Source: Clostridia bacterium
GTDB taxonomy: Bacteria; Bacillota; Clostridia; Oscillospirales; CAG-272
Direction of reading: 5' to 3'
Assembly: GCA_017450885.1 (NCBI GenBank)
Contig: JAFSSR010000043.1
Span: 1-40,436, forward strand
DNA: 40,436 nucleotides
The position numbers and the translations under genes were made by a program. Below, one piece after another: positions 15,850 to 23,862 of the stretch (positions are counted from its first letter, which is position 1; the number at the start of each line of letters is the position of its first letter). The notes under the pieces were generated by a model. That model ran no database searches, had not been told where the DNA came from, and saw only the letters and a program-made list of their open reading frames with translations.

Positions 15850-16432
15850 AACTTCCGAGATAAAAAGAAAGACCGCCGAGACCGATATCTTCCTCAGGCT
15901 TGATCTCGACGGGACAGGTATAGCCGATATAGATACCGGCGTCGGTTTTCTCGATCATATGCTGACCCTTTTCGCCCGCCACGGCAATTTTGACCTGACG
16001 GTCAGATGCGACGGCGACGTCCGGGTTGACTATCATCACTCGGTCGAGGACATAGGCATATGCCTCGGCAAGGCGTTCACCGGCGCGCTCGGCGACAAGG
16101 CGGGCATAAAGCGTTACGGCGATATCATCCTCCCGATGGACGAGGCGCTCATCCTCTGCGCCGTCGATATCTCCGGCAGGGGGCACCTCGCCTGCGATCT
16201 CGACATCCGCGCAAAGAAGATAGGCGATTTCGACACCGAGCTCATCGAGGAATTCTTCCTCGGATTAGTCCGCAATTTCGGCGTCACTCTGCATATCCGC
16301 AAGCTGGCGGGACGCAATTCCCACCACATAGCCGAGGGAGCGTTCAAGGCGTTCGCCCGCGCGATATCCGAGGCGGTCTCCGGCGATCCCCGCAACGCGG
16401 GACGCGTTCCCTCCACGAAGGGCGTTTTATGA
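15842..16432 (+). CDS. hisB: Imidazoleglycerol-phosphate dehydratase
   Basis: 196 residues, the monofunctional form with no fused phosphatase. It carries the metal-binding motifs GVGFLDHMLTLFARHG and DYHHSVEDIGICLG, and NSHHIAEGAFKAFARA in the second half-repeat. The enzyme dehydrates imidazoleglycerol phosphate to imidazole-acetol phosphate. It overlaps hisC by 8 bases and hisH by ATGA. No histidinol-phosphate phosphatase (hisN, hisJ or hisK) lies in the window, so that step must be encoded elsewhere. Confidence 0.96.
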   Translation: MNRTSEIKRKTAETDIFLRLDLDGTGIADIDTGVGFLDHMLTLFARHGNFDLTVRCDGDVRVDYHHSVEDIGICLGKAFTGALGDKAGIKRYGDIILPMDEALILCAVDISGRGHLACDLDIRAKKIGDFDTELIEEFFLGLVRNFGVTLHIRKLAGRNSHHIAEGAFKAFARAISEAVSGDPRNAGRVPSTKGVL

Positions 16433-17049
16433 TCGCCATCGTGGATTACGGCGTCGGCAATCTCTTTTCACTTGCGGGGTCATTTCGCGAGATAGGCGCA
16501 CCCGCGGTCGTTACAGGCGATGCCGACGAGCTGAAAAAAGCCGATAAAATAGTGCTGCCGGGCGTCGGGGCGTTTTCCGACGCGGCAAAAAAGCTGCGCG
16601 CCGGCGGACTTGACCGCGTTATCTGCGCGGAGGCGGCGGACGGCAAGCCGCTGTTGGGCATCTGCCTCGGGATGCAGCTCCTTTTCGACGTCAGCTTCGA
16701 GTACGGCGAGCACCGCGGGTTGGGGCTTATCCCCGGCAAGGTCGTCCCGCTGAAGGGGAGGATCCCGCCCGAACTGAAGATCCCGCACATAGGCTGGAAC
16801 CCGCTCTTCTTCCCGAAGGGGAGGGAAAAAAGCGCGCTGTACGGCGGCGTGAGCGAGGGCGACTGCGTATACTTCGTTCACTCATATTACGCCGCGGAGT
16901 GCGGCGATTTTGTCACCGCGACGGCGGAGTACGGTATACCCGTCACCGCCTCGGTCGAGAAGGACAACGTGTACGGAACGCAGTTCCATCCCGAAAAGAG
17001 CGGAAAGGTCGGGCTTTCGATACTAAAGGCGTTTGCCGAGCTGAAGTAA
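16429..17049 (+). CDS. hisH: Imidazole glycerol phosphate synthase, glutaminase subunit
   Basis: 206 residues from MIAIVDYGVGNLFSL at the ATGA overlap with hisB. The frame runs further upstream but inside hisB, so the overlap start is preferred. The class I glutaminase nucleophile Cys (about 79) is in GICLGMQLLF, and the His-Glu dyad is in TQFHPEKSG near the end. HisH releases ammonia from glutamine and channels it to HisF. Confidence 0.95.
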   Translation: MIAIVDYGVGNLFSLAGSFREIGAPAVVTGDADELKKADKIVLPGVGAFSDAAKKLRAGGLDRVICAEAADGKPLLGICLGMQLLFDVSFEYGEHRGLGLIPGKVVPLKGRIPPELKIPHIGWNPLFFPKGREKSALYGGVSEGDCVYFVHSYYAAECGDFVTATAEYGIPVTASVEKDNVYGTQFHPEKSGKVGLSILKAFAELK

Positions 17050-17060
17050 GGACGTAAATA

Positions 17061-17774
17061 ATGGATATTTTTCCTGCGATAGATCTCTATAAAAAAAAGG
17101 CGGTGCGCCTAAAACGGGGCGACTACTCAGAAATGACGGTCTATTCGGACGATCCGATTTCGGTGGCGCGATCGTTTTTTGAGACCGGCGCGGAGTTTCT
17201 TCACACAGTTGACCTCGAGGGCGCGAAGGACGGCACAACGCCGAATTTTGAGATAATAAAGGATCTCGCCCTCAATTCGGGATTGAAGGTGGAGATAGGC
17301 GGCGGTATCCGCGACAGCCGAACGGTCGAGCGTTATCTCGACGCCGGCGTTTGGAGGGTCATCCTCGGCACCGCGGCGATCTCCGATCCCGAGTTTCTCG
17401 ACGAGATGCTCGCCCGTTACGGCGAAAGGATCGCCGTGGGCGTGGACATAAAGGACGGACTTGTCGCCGTTCACGGCTGGCGTGAGGTGACGGGCAGGGA
17501 ATGCTTTGATTTCTGCCGCGAGCTTGAAAACAAGGGCGTTTCGACCGTTATCTGTACCGACATCTCCTGCGACGGTATGCTCGGCGGGACCAATATCGGT
17601 CTTTACCGCAGACTTGTCAGAAAATTCAAGATGAAGTTCGTAGCCTCCGGCGGGGTCAGCACGACCGACGATATCGAGACGCTGAAGGAGATGGGTATCT
17701 CCGGGGCGATACTCGGACGCGCGCTCTACGAAAAAACGCTCGATCTCGGGGACGCGCTCAAGGCGGCGAAATAA
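17061..17774 (+). CDS. hisA: ProFAR isomerase HisA
   Basis: 237 residues, a TIM barrel of two half-repeats. MDIFPAIDLYKKKAVRLKRG supplies the first catalytic Asp, and TDISCDGMLGGTN the second; VEIGGGIRD and VASGGVST are the phosphate-binding loops. The enzyme opens the ribose ring of ProFAR to give PRFAR. It lies 11 bases after hisH and 8 bases before hisF. Nothing suggests a dual PriA-type role. Confidence 0.95.
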   Translation: MDIFPAIDLYKKKAVRLKRGDYSEMTVYSDDPISVARSFFETGAEFLHTVDLEGAKDGTTPNFEIIKDLALNSGLKVEIGGGIRDSRTVERYLDAGVWRVILGTAAISDPEFLDEMLARYGERIAVGVDIKDGLVAVHGWREVTGRECFDFCRELENKGVSTVICTDISCDGMLGGTNIGLYRRLVRKFKMKFVASGGVSTTDDIETLKEMGISGAILGRALYEKTLDLGDALKAAK

Positions 17775-17782
17775 GAGGAAAA

Positions 17783-18541
17783 ATGATAACTAAAAGAATA
17801 ATACCCTGCCTCGACGTTCGTGACGGACGCGTGGTCAAGGGGGTCAATTTTGAAGGTCTGCGGGACGTATCCTCTCCGGTGGAGCTTGCCGATCACTACA
17901 GTCGCGGAGGCGCGGACGAGCTCGTATTTTACGATATCACGGCTTCGGCGGAAGGGCGCGCGCTCTTTACGGATATACTCCGCGAGACGGCGAGCCGCGT
18001 GTTCATCCCCCTCACCGTAGGAGGCGGGATCAACTCGCTCGACGATTTCGACCGGGTGCTCAAATGCGGCGCCGATAAGGTCAGCGTCAATTCCGGCGCC
18101 ATCCGCGATCCGTCGCTGATAGGGCGCGCGGCAAAGCGGTACGGCGACCAGTGCGTCGTACTGTCGGTAGACTGCAAGCGCGTCGACGGCAGGTTCACCG
18201 TATTTGCGCGGGGCGGCAGGGATAACACCGGCATAGACGCCCTCGAATGGATTAAAAAAGGGGTGTCCGACGGCGCGGGCGAGATAGTGCTCAACTCGAT
18301 AGACACCGACGGAGTAAAGGGCGGCTTTGATATCGAGATGCTGACCGCCGTCTGCAATATCGTCGACGTACCCGTTATCGCCTCCGGCGGGGCTGGGAGC
18401 GTCGAGCATTTTGTCGAACTGTTTAACAAGGTCCCGCGCGCGGACGCAGGACTTGCGGCGTCCATCTTCCATTTCGGCGAGGTGGATATTTCCGATCTGA
18501 AGGACCGGCTCGCCGCCGAGGGAATAAACGTAAGGAGATAA
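17783..18541 (+). CDS. hisF: Imidazole glycerol phosphate synthase, cyclase subunit
   Basis: 252 residues, a TIM barrel paralogous to HisA. RIIPCLDVRDGRVVKGVNF holds the first catalytic Asp, and LSVDCKRV the second at mid-barrel; VGGGINS and ASGGAGS are phosphate-binding loops. HisF with HisH makes imidazoleglycerol phosphate and AICAR. The loop NSIDTDGVKGGFD differs slightly from the common TSMDRDGTKxGYD but keeps the Asp. AGGAGA-type spacing follows to hisIE 4 bases downstream. Confidence 0.96.
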   Translation: MITKRIIPCLDVRDGRVVKGVNFEGLRDVSSPVELADHYSRGGADELVFYDITASAEGRALFTDILRETASRVFIPLTVGGGINSLDDFDRVLKCGADKVSVNSGAIRDPSLIGRAAKRYGDQCVVLSVDCKRVDGRFTVFARGGRDNTGIDALEWIKKGVSDGAGEIVLNSIDTDGVKGGFDIEMLTAVCNIVDVPVIASGGAGSVEHFVELFNKVPRADAGLAASIFHFGEVDISDLKDRLAAEGINVRR

Positions 18542-18544
18542 TCA

Positions 18545-19204
18545 ATGGATCTTGAAGAACTGAAATTTGACGAAAAAGGGCTCATTCCCGCGATAGTGGT
18601 CGACGCGGTGAGCAAAAAGGTGCTCACCCTCGCCTATATGAACAGAGAGAGCCTTGAAATATCAATAAAAGAAGGCCGCACCTGCTTTTGGTCGCGTTCC
18701 AGAAAGGAGCTTTGGCGCAAGGGGGAGACCTCCGGCAACGTACAGCATATCGTCAGCATAACGGCTGATTGCGACAAGGACGCTCTTGTCGTGCTCGTCG
18801 AAAAAGAGGGCCCCGCCTGCCATACGGGAAGCGAGAGCTGTTTCTTCAACGAGGTTTGGCGCTCGCCCGATCTCAACGAGTTCTCGCTTGAAGGACTGCT
18901 CAAGCTGATAGAGGGACGAAAGACCGAAAAGAAAGAGGGAAGCTACACCACCTACCTTTTTGAGAAGGGAATTGACAAAATACTCAAAAAGGTCGGCGAG
19001 GAGTCGACCGAGGTGATCGTCGCCGCCAAGGGGGGCAGCAAGGGCGAGACGGTATATGAGATCGCCGACCTCGTGTATCACGTGATGGTGCTTATGGCGG
19101 AGATGGGTATAAGCGGCGGAGATATAATCCGCGAGCTTGCCTCCCGTCACGTTATAGACCATAAAGAAAAACAGGTGACAAGTTCGGCGTCCGGAGTGGA
19201 ATGA
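18545..19204 (+). CDS. hisIE: Bifunctional phosphoribosyl-AMP cyclohydrolase / phosphoribosyl-ATP pyrophosphatase
   Basis: 219 residues with two domains. HisI (about 1-105) has TLAYMNRESLE, the metal motif ADCDKDAL and the zinc-cysteine segment GPACHTGSESCFF. HisE (about 115-205) has the MazG-like helices IDKILKKVGEESTEVIVAAK and EIADLVYHVMVLM with acidic metal ligands. Together they convert PR-ATP to PR-AMP and open its ring, steps two and three of the pathway. It is the last his gene, followed 20 bases later by a strong terminator. Confidence 0.95.
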   Translation: MDLEELKFDEKGLIPAIVVDAVSKKVLTLAYMNRESLEISIKEGRTCFWSRSRKELWRKGETSGNVQHIVSITADCDKDALVVLVEKEGPACHTGSESCFFNEVWRSPDLNEFSLEGLLKLIEGRKTEKKEGSYTTYLFEKGIDKILKKVGEESTEVIVAAKGGSKGETVYEIADLVYHVMVLMAEMGISGGDIIRELASRHVIDHKEKQVTSSASGVE

Positions 19205-19224
19205 TTTACTTAATCCTATAAAAC

Positions 19225-19258
19225 AAAAAGCGCTTCCGATATCTCGGAGGCGCTTTTT
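19225..19258. terminator. Bidirectional terminator ending the his operon
   Basis: Arms AAAAAGCGC-x-TCCGA and TCGGA-x-GCGCTTTTT around TATC. It sits between convergent hisIE and the lipoprotein gene at 19275-19634 and has T runs in both directions. Confidence 0.9.
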
Positions 19259-19274
19259 GCAGTAAGACGGATAG

Positions 19275-19634
19275 TTATTTCTTAACGAATACCATCTCGA
19301 CGCCGTCTTCGGAAATGGTGATCTCGTTGCCGTTGACGGTCGCTTTTCCGTCTTCGCCGTTGATCGTGATGGTCAGATCGTTGCCGTTCTGCTTCCAGGT
19401 GAGGTCTATGGTCTCGCCCTGAGAAGTAATGGTTCCTTTTCCGTCGGACTTAAGCTCCATGGAGAACATCTTTTCGACCTCGGAGGCGTCCTGTCCAAGC
19501 GTGGATGCGAGAGCCTCAAGGTCCATGCCCATTACGGACTTGACTTTGTAGCTCCCCTCGATACCGCCGCCGCAGGATGCGAGGACTGCCAGGCAGAAAA
19601 TAAGGCAAAGTGATACGCAAAGGATCTTTTTCAT
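19275..19634 (-). CDS. Small lipoprotein with a lipocalin-like beta-rich domain
   Basis: 119 residues. A type II signal peptide ends in the lipobox LASC with Cys21 as the lipidated residue, so it should sit on the outer face of the membrane. The mature part (GSYKVKSVMGMDLEALASTL, then alternating strands such as IDLTWKQNGNDLTITING) resembles lipocalin-like small lipoproteins common in Clostridia, but the match is by pattern only. The GGAG site and promoter at 19664-19692 show a monocistronic gene. Function unknown. Confidence 0.8.
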   Translation of the reverse strand: MKKILCVSLCLIFCLAVLASCGGGIEGSYKVKSVMGMDLEALASTLGQDASEVEKMFSMELKSDGKGTITSQGETIDLTWKQNGNDLTITINGEDGKATVNGNEITISEDGVEMVFVKK

Positions 19635-19663
19635 GATTTTACTCCTTAATATAGTGATATCAT

Positions 19664-19692
19664 ATTATATTATAGTTTGTGATGATAGTCAA
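19664..19692 (-). promoter_or_regulatory. Promoter of the lipocalin-like lipoprotein gene
   Basis: Minus-strand -35 TTGACT (19692-19687), 17-bp spacer, perfect -10 TATAAT (19669-19664), about 30 bases before the start. Confidence 0.75.
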
Positions 19693-19788
19693 TATCCATA
19701 CGGATGATTTTTTAAAAAATTCGCCGTATAAACCGTTCGATCACGGTTTTCGCGGCTATCGTGCGGCGCCGTCTGAAAGGAGAACAGA

Positions 19789-19822
19789 AAAAGAGGCCCG
19801 CACTATTGCACAGACCCCTTTA
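19789..19822 (-). terminator. Probable terminator after the second lipoprotein gene
   Basis: On the minus strand AGGGGTCTGTGC pairs, with G-U wobbles, to GCGGGCCTCT and is followed by TTTTTCTGTT. It begins about 20 bases past the stop at 19841. Confidence 0.5.
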
Positions 19823-19840
19823 AGGTTTTTTACGATCGGA

Positions 19841-20251
19841 TCAGTCTTCCGCTCCTCCGAGCGCTCCCGCAAGATCGAGATACCAGTCGCCGTCAACGAG
19901 CTTGGCGGGCATATCCTGAGTCTCGGTCTGACCGTTGGCGGAAACAGTAATGGTAAGAGTAGCCGTGGTCTTGCTGTCGTTGGTGTACTCGACCTTGTCA
20001 AGCTTGAGAGTCGCCGTCTCTTCTTCTTCGCCGCCGAAATCGTCAAGCAGAGAATCGAGATTGTCGCCCATAAGGCTCTTGAACAGCTCCTGAACGGACG
20101 GCTCATAGCACTCGAGTAAGAGCTTGGCGTTCTTTTCGGTGACCGCCTTCTGCATCTTATCAAAGAGCGATTCCGGACCTTTTGATCCGCAGGAAGCGAG
20201 TACGCCGAGGCAGAGGATCAAGCAAAGAACTGCGCAGAAAATCTTTTTCAT
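19841..20251 (-). CDS. Small lipoprotein, DUF4878/NTF2-like
   Basis: 136 residues. The signal peptide is nearly the same as that of the neighbouring lipoprotein (LCLILCLGVLASC versus LCLIFCLAVLASC), with lipid-carrying Cys21. The mature part starts with helices (LFDKMQKAVTEKNAKLLLEC), then strands ending VDGDWYLDLAG, the layout of DUF4878/NTF2-like accumulation domains. Function is unknown; such lipoproteins are usually surface-exposed. Its own promoter lies at 20282-20310. Beyond the signal peptide it shows no similarity to the neighbour. Confidence 0.8.
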   Translation of the reverse strand: MKKIFCAVLCLILCLGVLASCGSKGPESLFDKMQKAVTEKNAKLLLECYEPSVQELFKSLMGDNLDSLLDDFGGEEEETATLKLDKVEYTNDSKTTATLTITVSANGQTETQDMPAKLVDGDWYLDLAGALGGAED

Positions 20252-20281
20252 TGTTTTCTCCTTGAAAATAAAATATACTAT

Positions 20282-20310
20282 ATTATACTTTAAGATTTGC
20301 TATTTGTCAA
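20282..20310 (-). promoter_or_regulatory. Promoter of the NTF2-like lipoprotein gene
   Basis: Minus-strand consensus -35 TTGACA (20310-20305), 17-bp spacer and perfect -10 TATAAT (20287-20282). An 8-bp inverted repeat TTAAGATT/AATCTTAA brackets the -35 and could be an operator. It lies only about 30 bases past the trxB stop. Confidence 0.8.
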
Positions 20311-20338
20311 TCTTAAAATATCAATATGTGAAAGTTTT

Positions 20339-21262
20339 TTATAAGCTGTCGATAAACCTGCACGCCGCAAGGGCGGCGGTGGCTCCGTCCGCGACGGCTG
20401 TTGCTATCTGACGTACTCCCTTGCTCCGGCAGTCTCCCGCGCAGAAGATCCCCGGGGTCGCGGTCGTACAGCGTTCGTCCGCGTCGATGTACCCGTATTC
20501 GTTTAGTCCCGCCGCGTCCGCGAACGCCTCGTTTTCCGGGACCAGCCCGATGGCGACGAATATGCCGTCGAGATACATCTTTGATTCCTCGCCCGTTTCG
20601 GCGTTTTTCAGTTTCACCGCCTTCAGTGATCCGTTCTCGCTTTCAAACCCGGCTACTACCGTGTTGAAGGTGAAATCGACGTTATCACGCTCGCGGAGTT
20701 TAGCGGCGAGCCTCTCCTCCCCGGTAAGGAAGCCGAGGTTCTGGATAACGCTGACTCGGCTGCATCCTTCGGAAAGGAGCACCGCCTCCTGAAGCGCCGA
20801 ATTGCCCCCGCCGATGACCGCGACGTGCTGTCCCTTGTAGAACGCGCCGTCGCAGACGGCACAGTATGATATGCCCTCGCCGACCAGTTCGTCTTCTCCC
20901 TCAACTCCGAGCTGACGGTGTTTCGCGCCCGTGGCGATTATCACCGTCTTGCCGGTGCGGACGCAGCCTTCGCACTTGACGGCAAATCCGCCGTCCGACT
21001 TTTCTATCCCGGTCGCCCTGTCCATCTCGACCTCGGCGCCCTGGGCGAGCACCTGCTCGACCATCTTGTCGGCAAGCTCGTTGCCGGAGATCATCTCAAA
21101 TCCGGGATAATTCTCTATCTTCGGAGAGTGGGTGATCTGACCGCCGAAGCCGCCTTTTTCTATTATAAGAACGCTTTTGTCCGCCCTTAAAGCGTAAAGG
21201 GCGGCCGTGAGTCCGGCCGGCCCTCCGCCTATGACGACGACGTCATAGTCAATATTGCTCAT
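20339..21262 (-). CDS. trxB: Thioredoxin-disulfide reductase
   Basis: 307 residues, the standard low-molecular-weight TrxR. The FAD motif VIGGGPAGLTAALYALRA opens the protein, the redox disulfide is CAVC (134-137) in ISYCAVCDGAFYKGQ, the second dinucleotide motif is VIGGGNSALQEA, and GIFCAGDCRSKGVRQIATAV closes the FAD site. The HRQ... region is compatible with NADPH, but cofactor preference is not provable here. The gene lies 21 bases downstream of nrdD with no promoter between, so the two are co-transcribed, which suggests that TrxB reduces the redoxin domain carried by NrdD. Confidence 0.95.
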   Translation of the reverse strand: MSNIDYDVVVIGGGPAGLTAALYALRADKSVLIIEKGGFGGQITHSPKIENYPGFEMISGNELADKMVEQVLAQGAEVEMDRATGIEKSDGGFAVKCEGCVRTGKTVIIATGAKHRQLGVEGEDELVGEGISYCAVCDGAFYKGQHVAVIGGGNSALQEAVLLSEGCSRVSVIQNLGFLTGEERLAAKLRERDNVDFTFNTVVAGFESENGSLKAVKLKNAETGEESKMYLDGIFVAIGLVPENEAFADAAGLNEYGYIDADERCTTATPGIFCAGDCRSKGVRQIATAVADGATAALAACRFIDSL

Positions 21263-21283
21263 TGTATTTCCTTTCGACCGTTA

Positions 21284-23662
21284 TCAGACGGTTTCCGTCT
21301 TGGTCTCTTCGATGAACTTTTTGATGTTGGAGACGTTGGTGATCTTGTTGAAGTTTTCGCCGTCGGTGACGATAAGCGTCGGCGCCTGGCGCACGCCGTA
21401 TTTCTCAGTCATAGCGACGTCCTCTTCCGCGTCGACCACGGTGTATTCGATGCCCGCCTTCTGGAGAAGGGCTTTTGCTATCTTGCAGTTGGGGCAGGTC
21501 TTGGTGGCAAAGAGGATGAGGCTGCCGTTAGCCGAGACCTCTTCTTTTTCTTTTGCGGTCTCCGCCATACGCGGACCGTTGTGGGTGAGGTGGGAGTTGG
21601 CTATGACGTATTCCTTCCTGTCCTTGAATTCCTGCGCCTTGCCGTCGTTGAAGTTCTGAACCGGACGGTAATAGCCGGTGATACGGCTGTATACTTCGGT
21701 CTCCTTGCCGCAGTACGGGCAGGTGTAGAGCTCGCCGGTCAGATATCCGTGCTCGCGGCAGACCGAGTACGTCGGGGACATGGTGTAGTAGGGCAGCTTG
21801 TAGTTTTCCGCTATCTTGCGGACGAGATTTGCAGCCGCTTTCCAGTCGGGGAGCTTTTCGCCGAGGAAGGCGTGGAAGACCGTGCCGGAGGTGTAAAGCG
21901 TCTGGAGCTCGTCCTGAACGTCGAGCGCCGCGAAGATGTCCTCGGTGTAGCCGACGGGCAGGTGAGAGGAGTTGGTGTAGTAGGGAGTGCCGTTCTGGTT
22001 AGCCGTCTTGATATCGGGATAACGCTGCTTGTCGTGCTTTGCGAGACGGTAGGTGGTCGACTCGGCGGGAGTGGCCTCGAGGTTGTAGAGGTCGCCGTAC
22101 TTCTCCTGATAGTCGGAGAGGCGCTCGCGCATATGGTTGAGCACTTCGATGGAGAACTGCTGGGTCTTAGGATCGGTCATGTCGCCGCCAAGCCACTTGG
22201 CGTTGAGACCGACCTCGTTCATACCGATAAGTCCGATGGTGGAGAAATGGTTGTCGAAGGTGCCGAGATAACGCCTGGTGTAGGGATAGAGACCCTCGTC
22301 CATCAGCTTGGTGATGACCGTTCTCTTGATCTTGAGGGAACGGGCGGCAAGGTCCATCAGTTTGTCGAGGCGCTTGTAGAAGTCGGCTTCGTCCTCAGCG
22401 AGATATGCGATACGCGGCATATTTATCGTGACGACGCCTACGGAGCCGGTCGATTCGCCCGAGCCGAAGAAGCCGCCCGACTTTTTGCGCAGCTCGCGCA
22501 GGTCGAGACGCAGACGGCAGCACATGGATCTGACGTCGGAAGGCTCCATATCGCTGTTGATGTAGTTGGAGAAGTAAGGAGTGCCGTACTTCGCGGTCAT
22601 CTCGAAAAGGAGCTTGTTGTTCTCGGTCTCGGACCAGTCAAAGTCGCGGGTGATGGAGTAGGTCGGGATGGGGTACTGGAAGCCGCGTCCGTTGGCGTCG
22701 CCCTCGATCATCGTCTCGATGAACGCCTTGTTGACCATATCCATTTCTTTTTTGCAGTCTTTATATTTGAAGTCCATCTCCTTGCCGCCGACGATGCAGT
22801 TGAGCTCCGCCAGGTCGTTCGGGACGACCCAGTCGAGGGTTATGTTGGAGAAAGGAGCCTGCGTGCCCCATCTGGACGGGGTGTTGACGCCAAAGATAAA
22901 GGACTCTATGCACTTCTTGACCTCGCCGTAGGAGAGATTGTCCGCCTTTACGAAGGGGGCGAGATAGGTGTCGAAGCTGGAGAACGCCTGAGCGCCCGCC
23001 CACTCGTTCTGCATGATGCCGAGGAAGTTGACCATCTGGTTGCAGAGGGTGGCGAGGTGCTTTGCGGGAGCGGAGGTGATCTTGCCGGGAACGCCGCCGA
23101 GACCCTCCTGGATGAGCTGCTTGAGCGACCAGCCCGCGCAGTATCCGGTGAGCATGGAAAGGTCGTGCAGATGGATGTCGGCGTTGCGGTGCGCGTTCGA
23201 GATCTCCTCGTCGTATATCTCGGAGAGCCAGTAGTTTGCGGTTATCGCGCCCGAGTTGGAGAGGATGAGTCCGCCTACCGAGTAGGTGACGGTGGAGTTT
23301 TCCTTGACGCGCCAGTCGTTCGCCTTGACGTAGCTGTCTACCAGTTCCTTATAGTCAAGGATGGTGGACTTCATATTGCGTATCTTTTCGCGCTGCTTAC
23401 GGTAGAGGATGTAAGCCTTTGCGACGTCGGCGTAGCCCGCCTGGACGAGCACGCTCTCAACGCTGTCCTGTACGTCCTCGACGGCGATGAGGTCGTTCTT
23501 TATTTTAGGCTCGAAGTCGGCGGTGACCTTGAGCGCGAGGAAATCGATTATTCCGGGGGTGTAGTTCTTGTTTTGCGCGTCGAACGCCTTGGTGATCGCA
23601 GCCGTGATCTTGGAAATGTCAAAATCGGCGATTTTTCCGTCTCTTTTTGTGACCTGATACAT
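21284..23662 (-). CDS. nrdD: Anaerobic ribonucleoside-triphosphate reductase with C-terminal redoxin domain
   Basis: 792 residues. An N-terminal ATP-cone (MYQVTKRDGKIADFDISKIT, about 1-95) gives allosteric control. The glycyl-radical barrel follows, with a probable thiyl-region Cys pair in VRSMCCRLRLDL. The zinc site is CREH plus CPYC, and the glycyl-radical segment is RITGYYRPVQNFNDG. Unlike typical NrdD of ~700 residues, the last ~83 residues form a glutaredoxin/thioredoxin-like domain with CPNC (about 723-726) and a cis-Pro APT motif. It makes dNTPs without oxygen. NrdG, encoded just upstream, would install the radical. An NrdR-type promoter lies at 23834-23886. Confidence 0.95.
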   Translation of the reverse strand: MYQVTKRDGKIADFDISKITAAITKAFDAQNKNYTPGIIDFLALKVTADFEPKIKNDLIAVEDVQDSVESVLVQAGYADVAKAYILYRKQREKIRNMKSTILDYKELVDSYVKANDWRVKENSTVTYSVGGLILSNSGAITANYWLSEIYDEEISNAHRNADIHLHDLSMLTGYCAGWSLKQLIQEGLGGVPGKITSAPAKHLATLCNQMVNFLGIMQNEWAGAQAFSSFDTYLAPFVKADNLSYGEVKKCIESFIFGVNTPSRWGTQAPFSNITLDWVVPNDLAELNCIVGGKEMDFKYKDCKKEMDMVNKAFIETMIEGDANGRGFQYPIPTYSITRDFDWSETENNKLLFEMTAKYGTPYFSNYINSDMEPSDVRSMCCRLRLDLRELRKKSGGFFGSGESTGSVGVVTINMPRIAYLAEDEADFYKRLDKLMDLAARSLKIKRTVITKLMDEGLYPYTRRYLGTFDNHFSTIGLIGMNEVGLNAKWLGGDMTDPKTQQFSIEVLNHMRERLSDYQEKYGDLYNLEATPAESTTYRLAKHDKQRYPDIKTANQNGTPYYTNSSHLPVGYTEDIFAALDVQDELQTLYTSGTVFHAFLGEKLPDWKAAANLVRKIAENYKLPYYTMSPTYSVCREHGYLTGELYTCPYCGKETEVYSRITGYYRPVQNFNDGKAQEFKDRKEYVIANSHLTHNGPRMAETAKEKEEVSANGSLILFATKTCPNCKIAKALLQKAGIEYTVVDAEEDVAMTEKYGVRQAPTLIVTDGENFNKITNVSNIKKFIEETKTETV

Positions 23663-23798
23663 TTTTTGTTCCTTTCCTTCGCCCGGGGCGAGAATAAATT
23701 ATGTTTAGTAATTATATTTCAAATAATCAATTACAATTTAAATATACGGCGTAGCGGCGTCCGTCCCGCCGCAAAAGGCGTTCTTTATAAAATAAAAT

Positions 23799-23832
23799 GA
23801 TGTACTTGTTAAACGCTTTAAACAAGTACATC
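23799..23832 (-). promoter_or_regulatory. Perfect 12-bp inverted repeat at the nrdD transcription start
   Basis: Arms GATGTACTTGTT and AACAAGTACATC flank a 10-base AAACGCTTTA centre. On the minus strand the repeat starts 1 base after the -10 box and is followed by an ATTTTATTTTA tract. It could be an operator, an attenuator-like terminator or a 5' stabilising hairpin. Confidence 0.6.
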
Positions 23833-23833
23833 A

Positions 23834-23862
23834 ATTTTAGCACATAATATACCGTTTGTCAA
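23834..23862 (-). promoter_or_regulatory. Promoter of nrdD-trxB
   Basis: Minus-strand consensus -35 TTGACA (23862-23857), 17-bp spacer, -10 TAAAAT (23839-23834). The leader to the nrdD start is about 165 bases and includes a GCGGCG/CGCCGC hairpin at 23754-23772. Confidence 0.8.

Noticed and set aside
16060-16428. N-terminal extension of hisH by 123 codons
   Set aside because: It lies inside hisB and has no glutaminase similarity; MIAIVDYG at 16429 is the canonical start.
21581-23800. Long plus-strand open frame of 739 codons opposite nrdD
   Set aside because: It is the antisense shadow of nrdD in a G+C-rich gene, with no family motifs; nrdD itself has all expected motifs.
23799-23832. CcpA cre site within the nrdD inverted repeat
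   Set aside because: The centre AAACGCTTTA misses at least three conserved cre positions.
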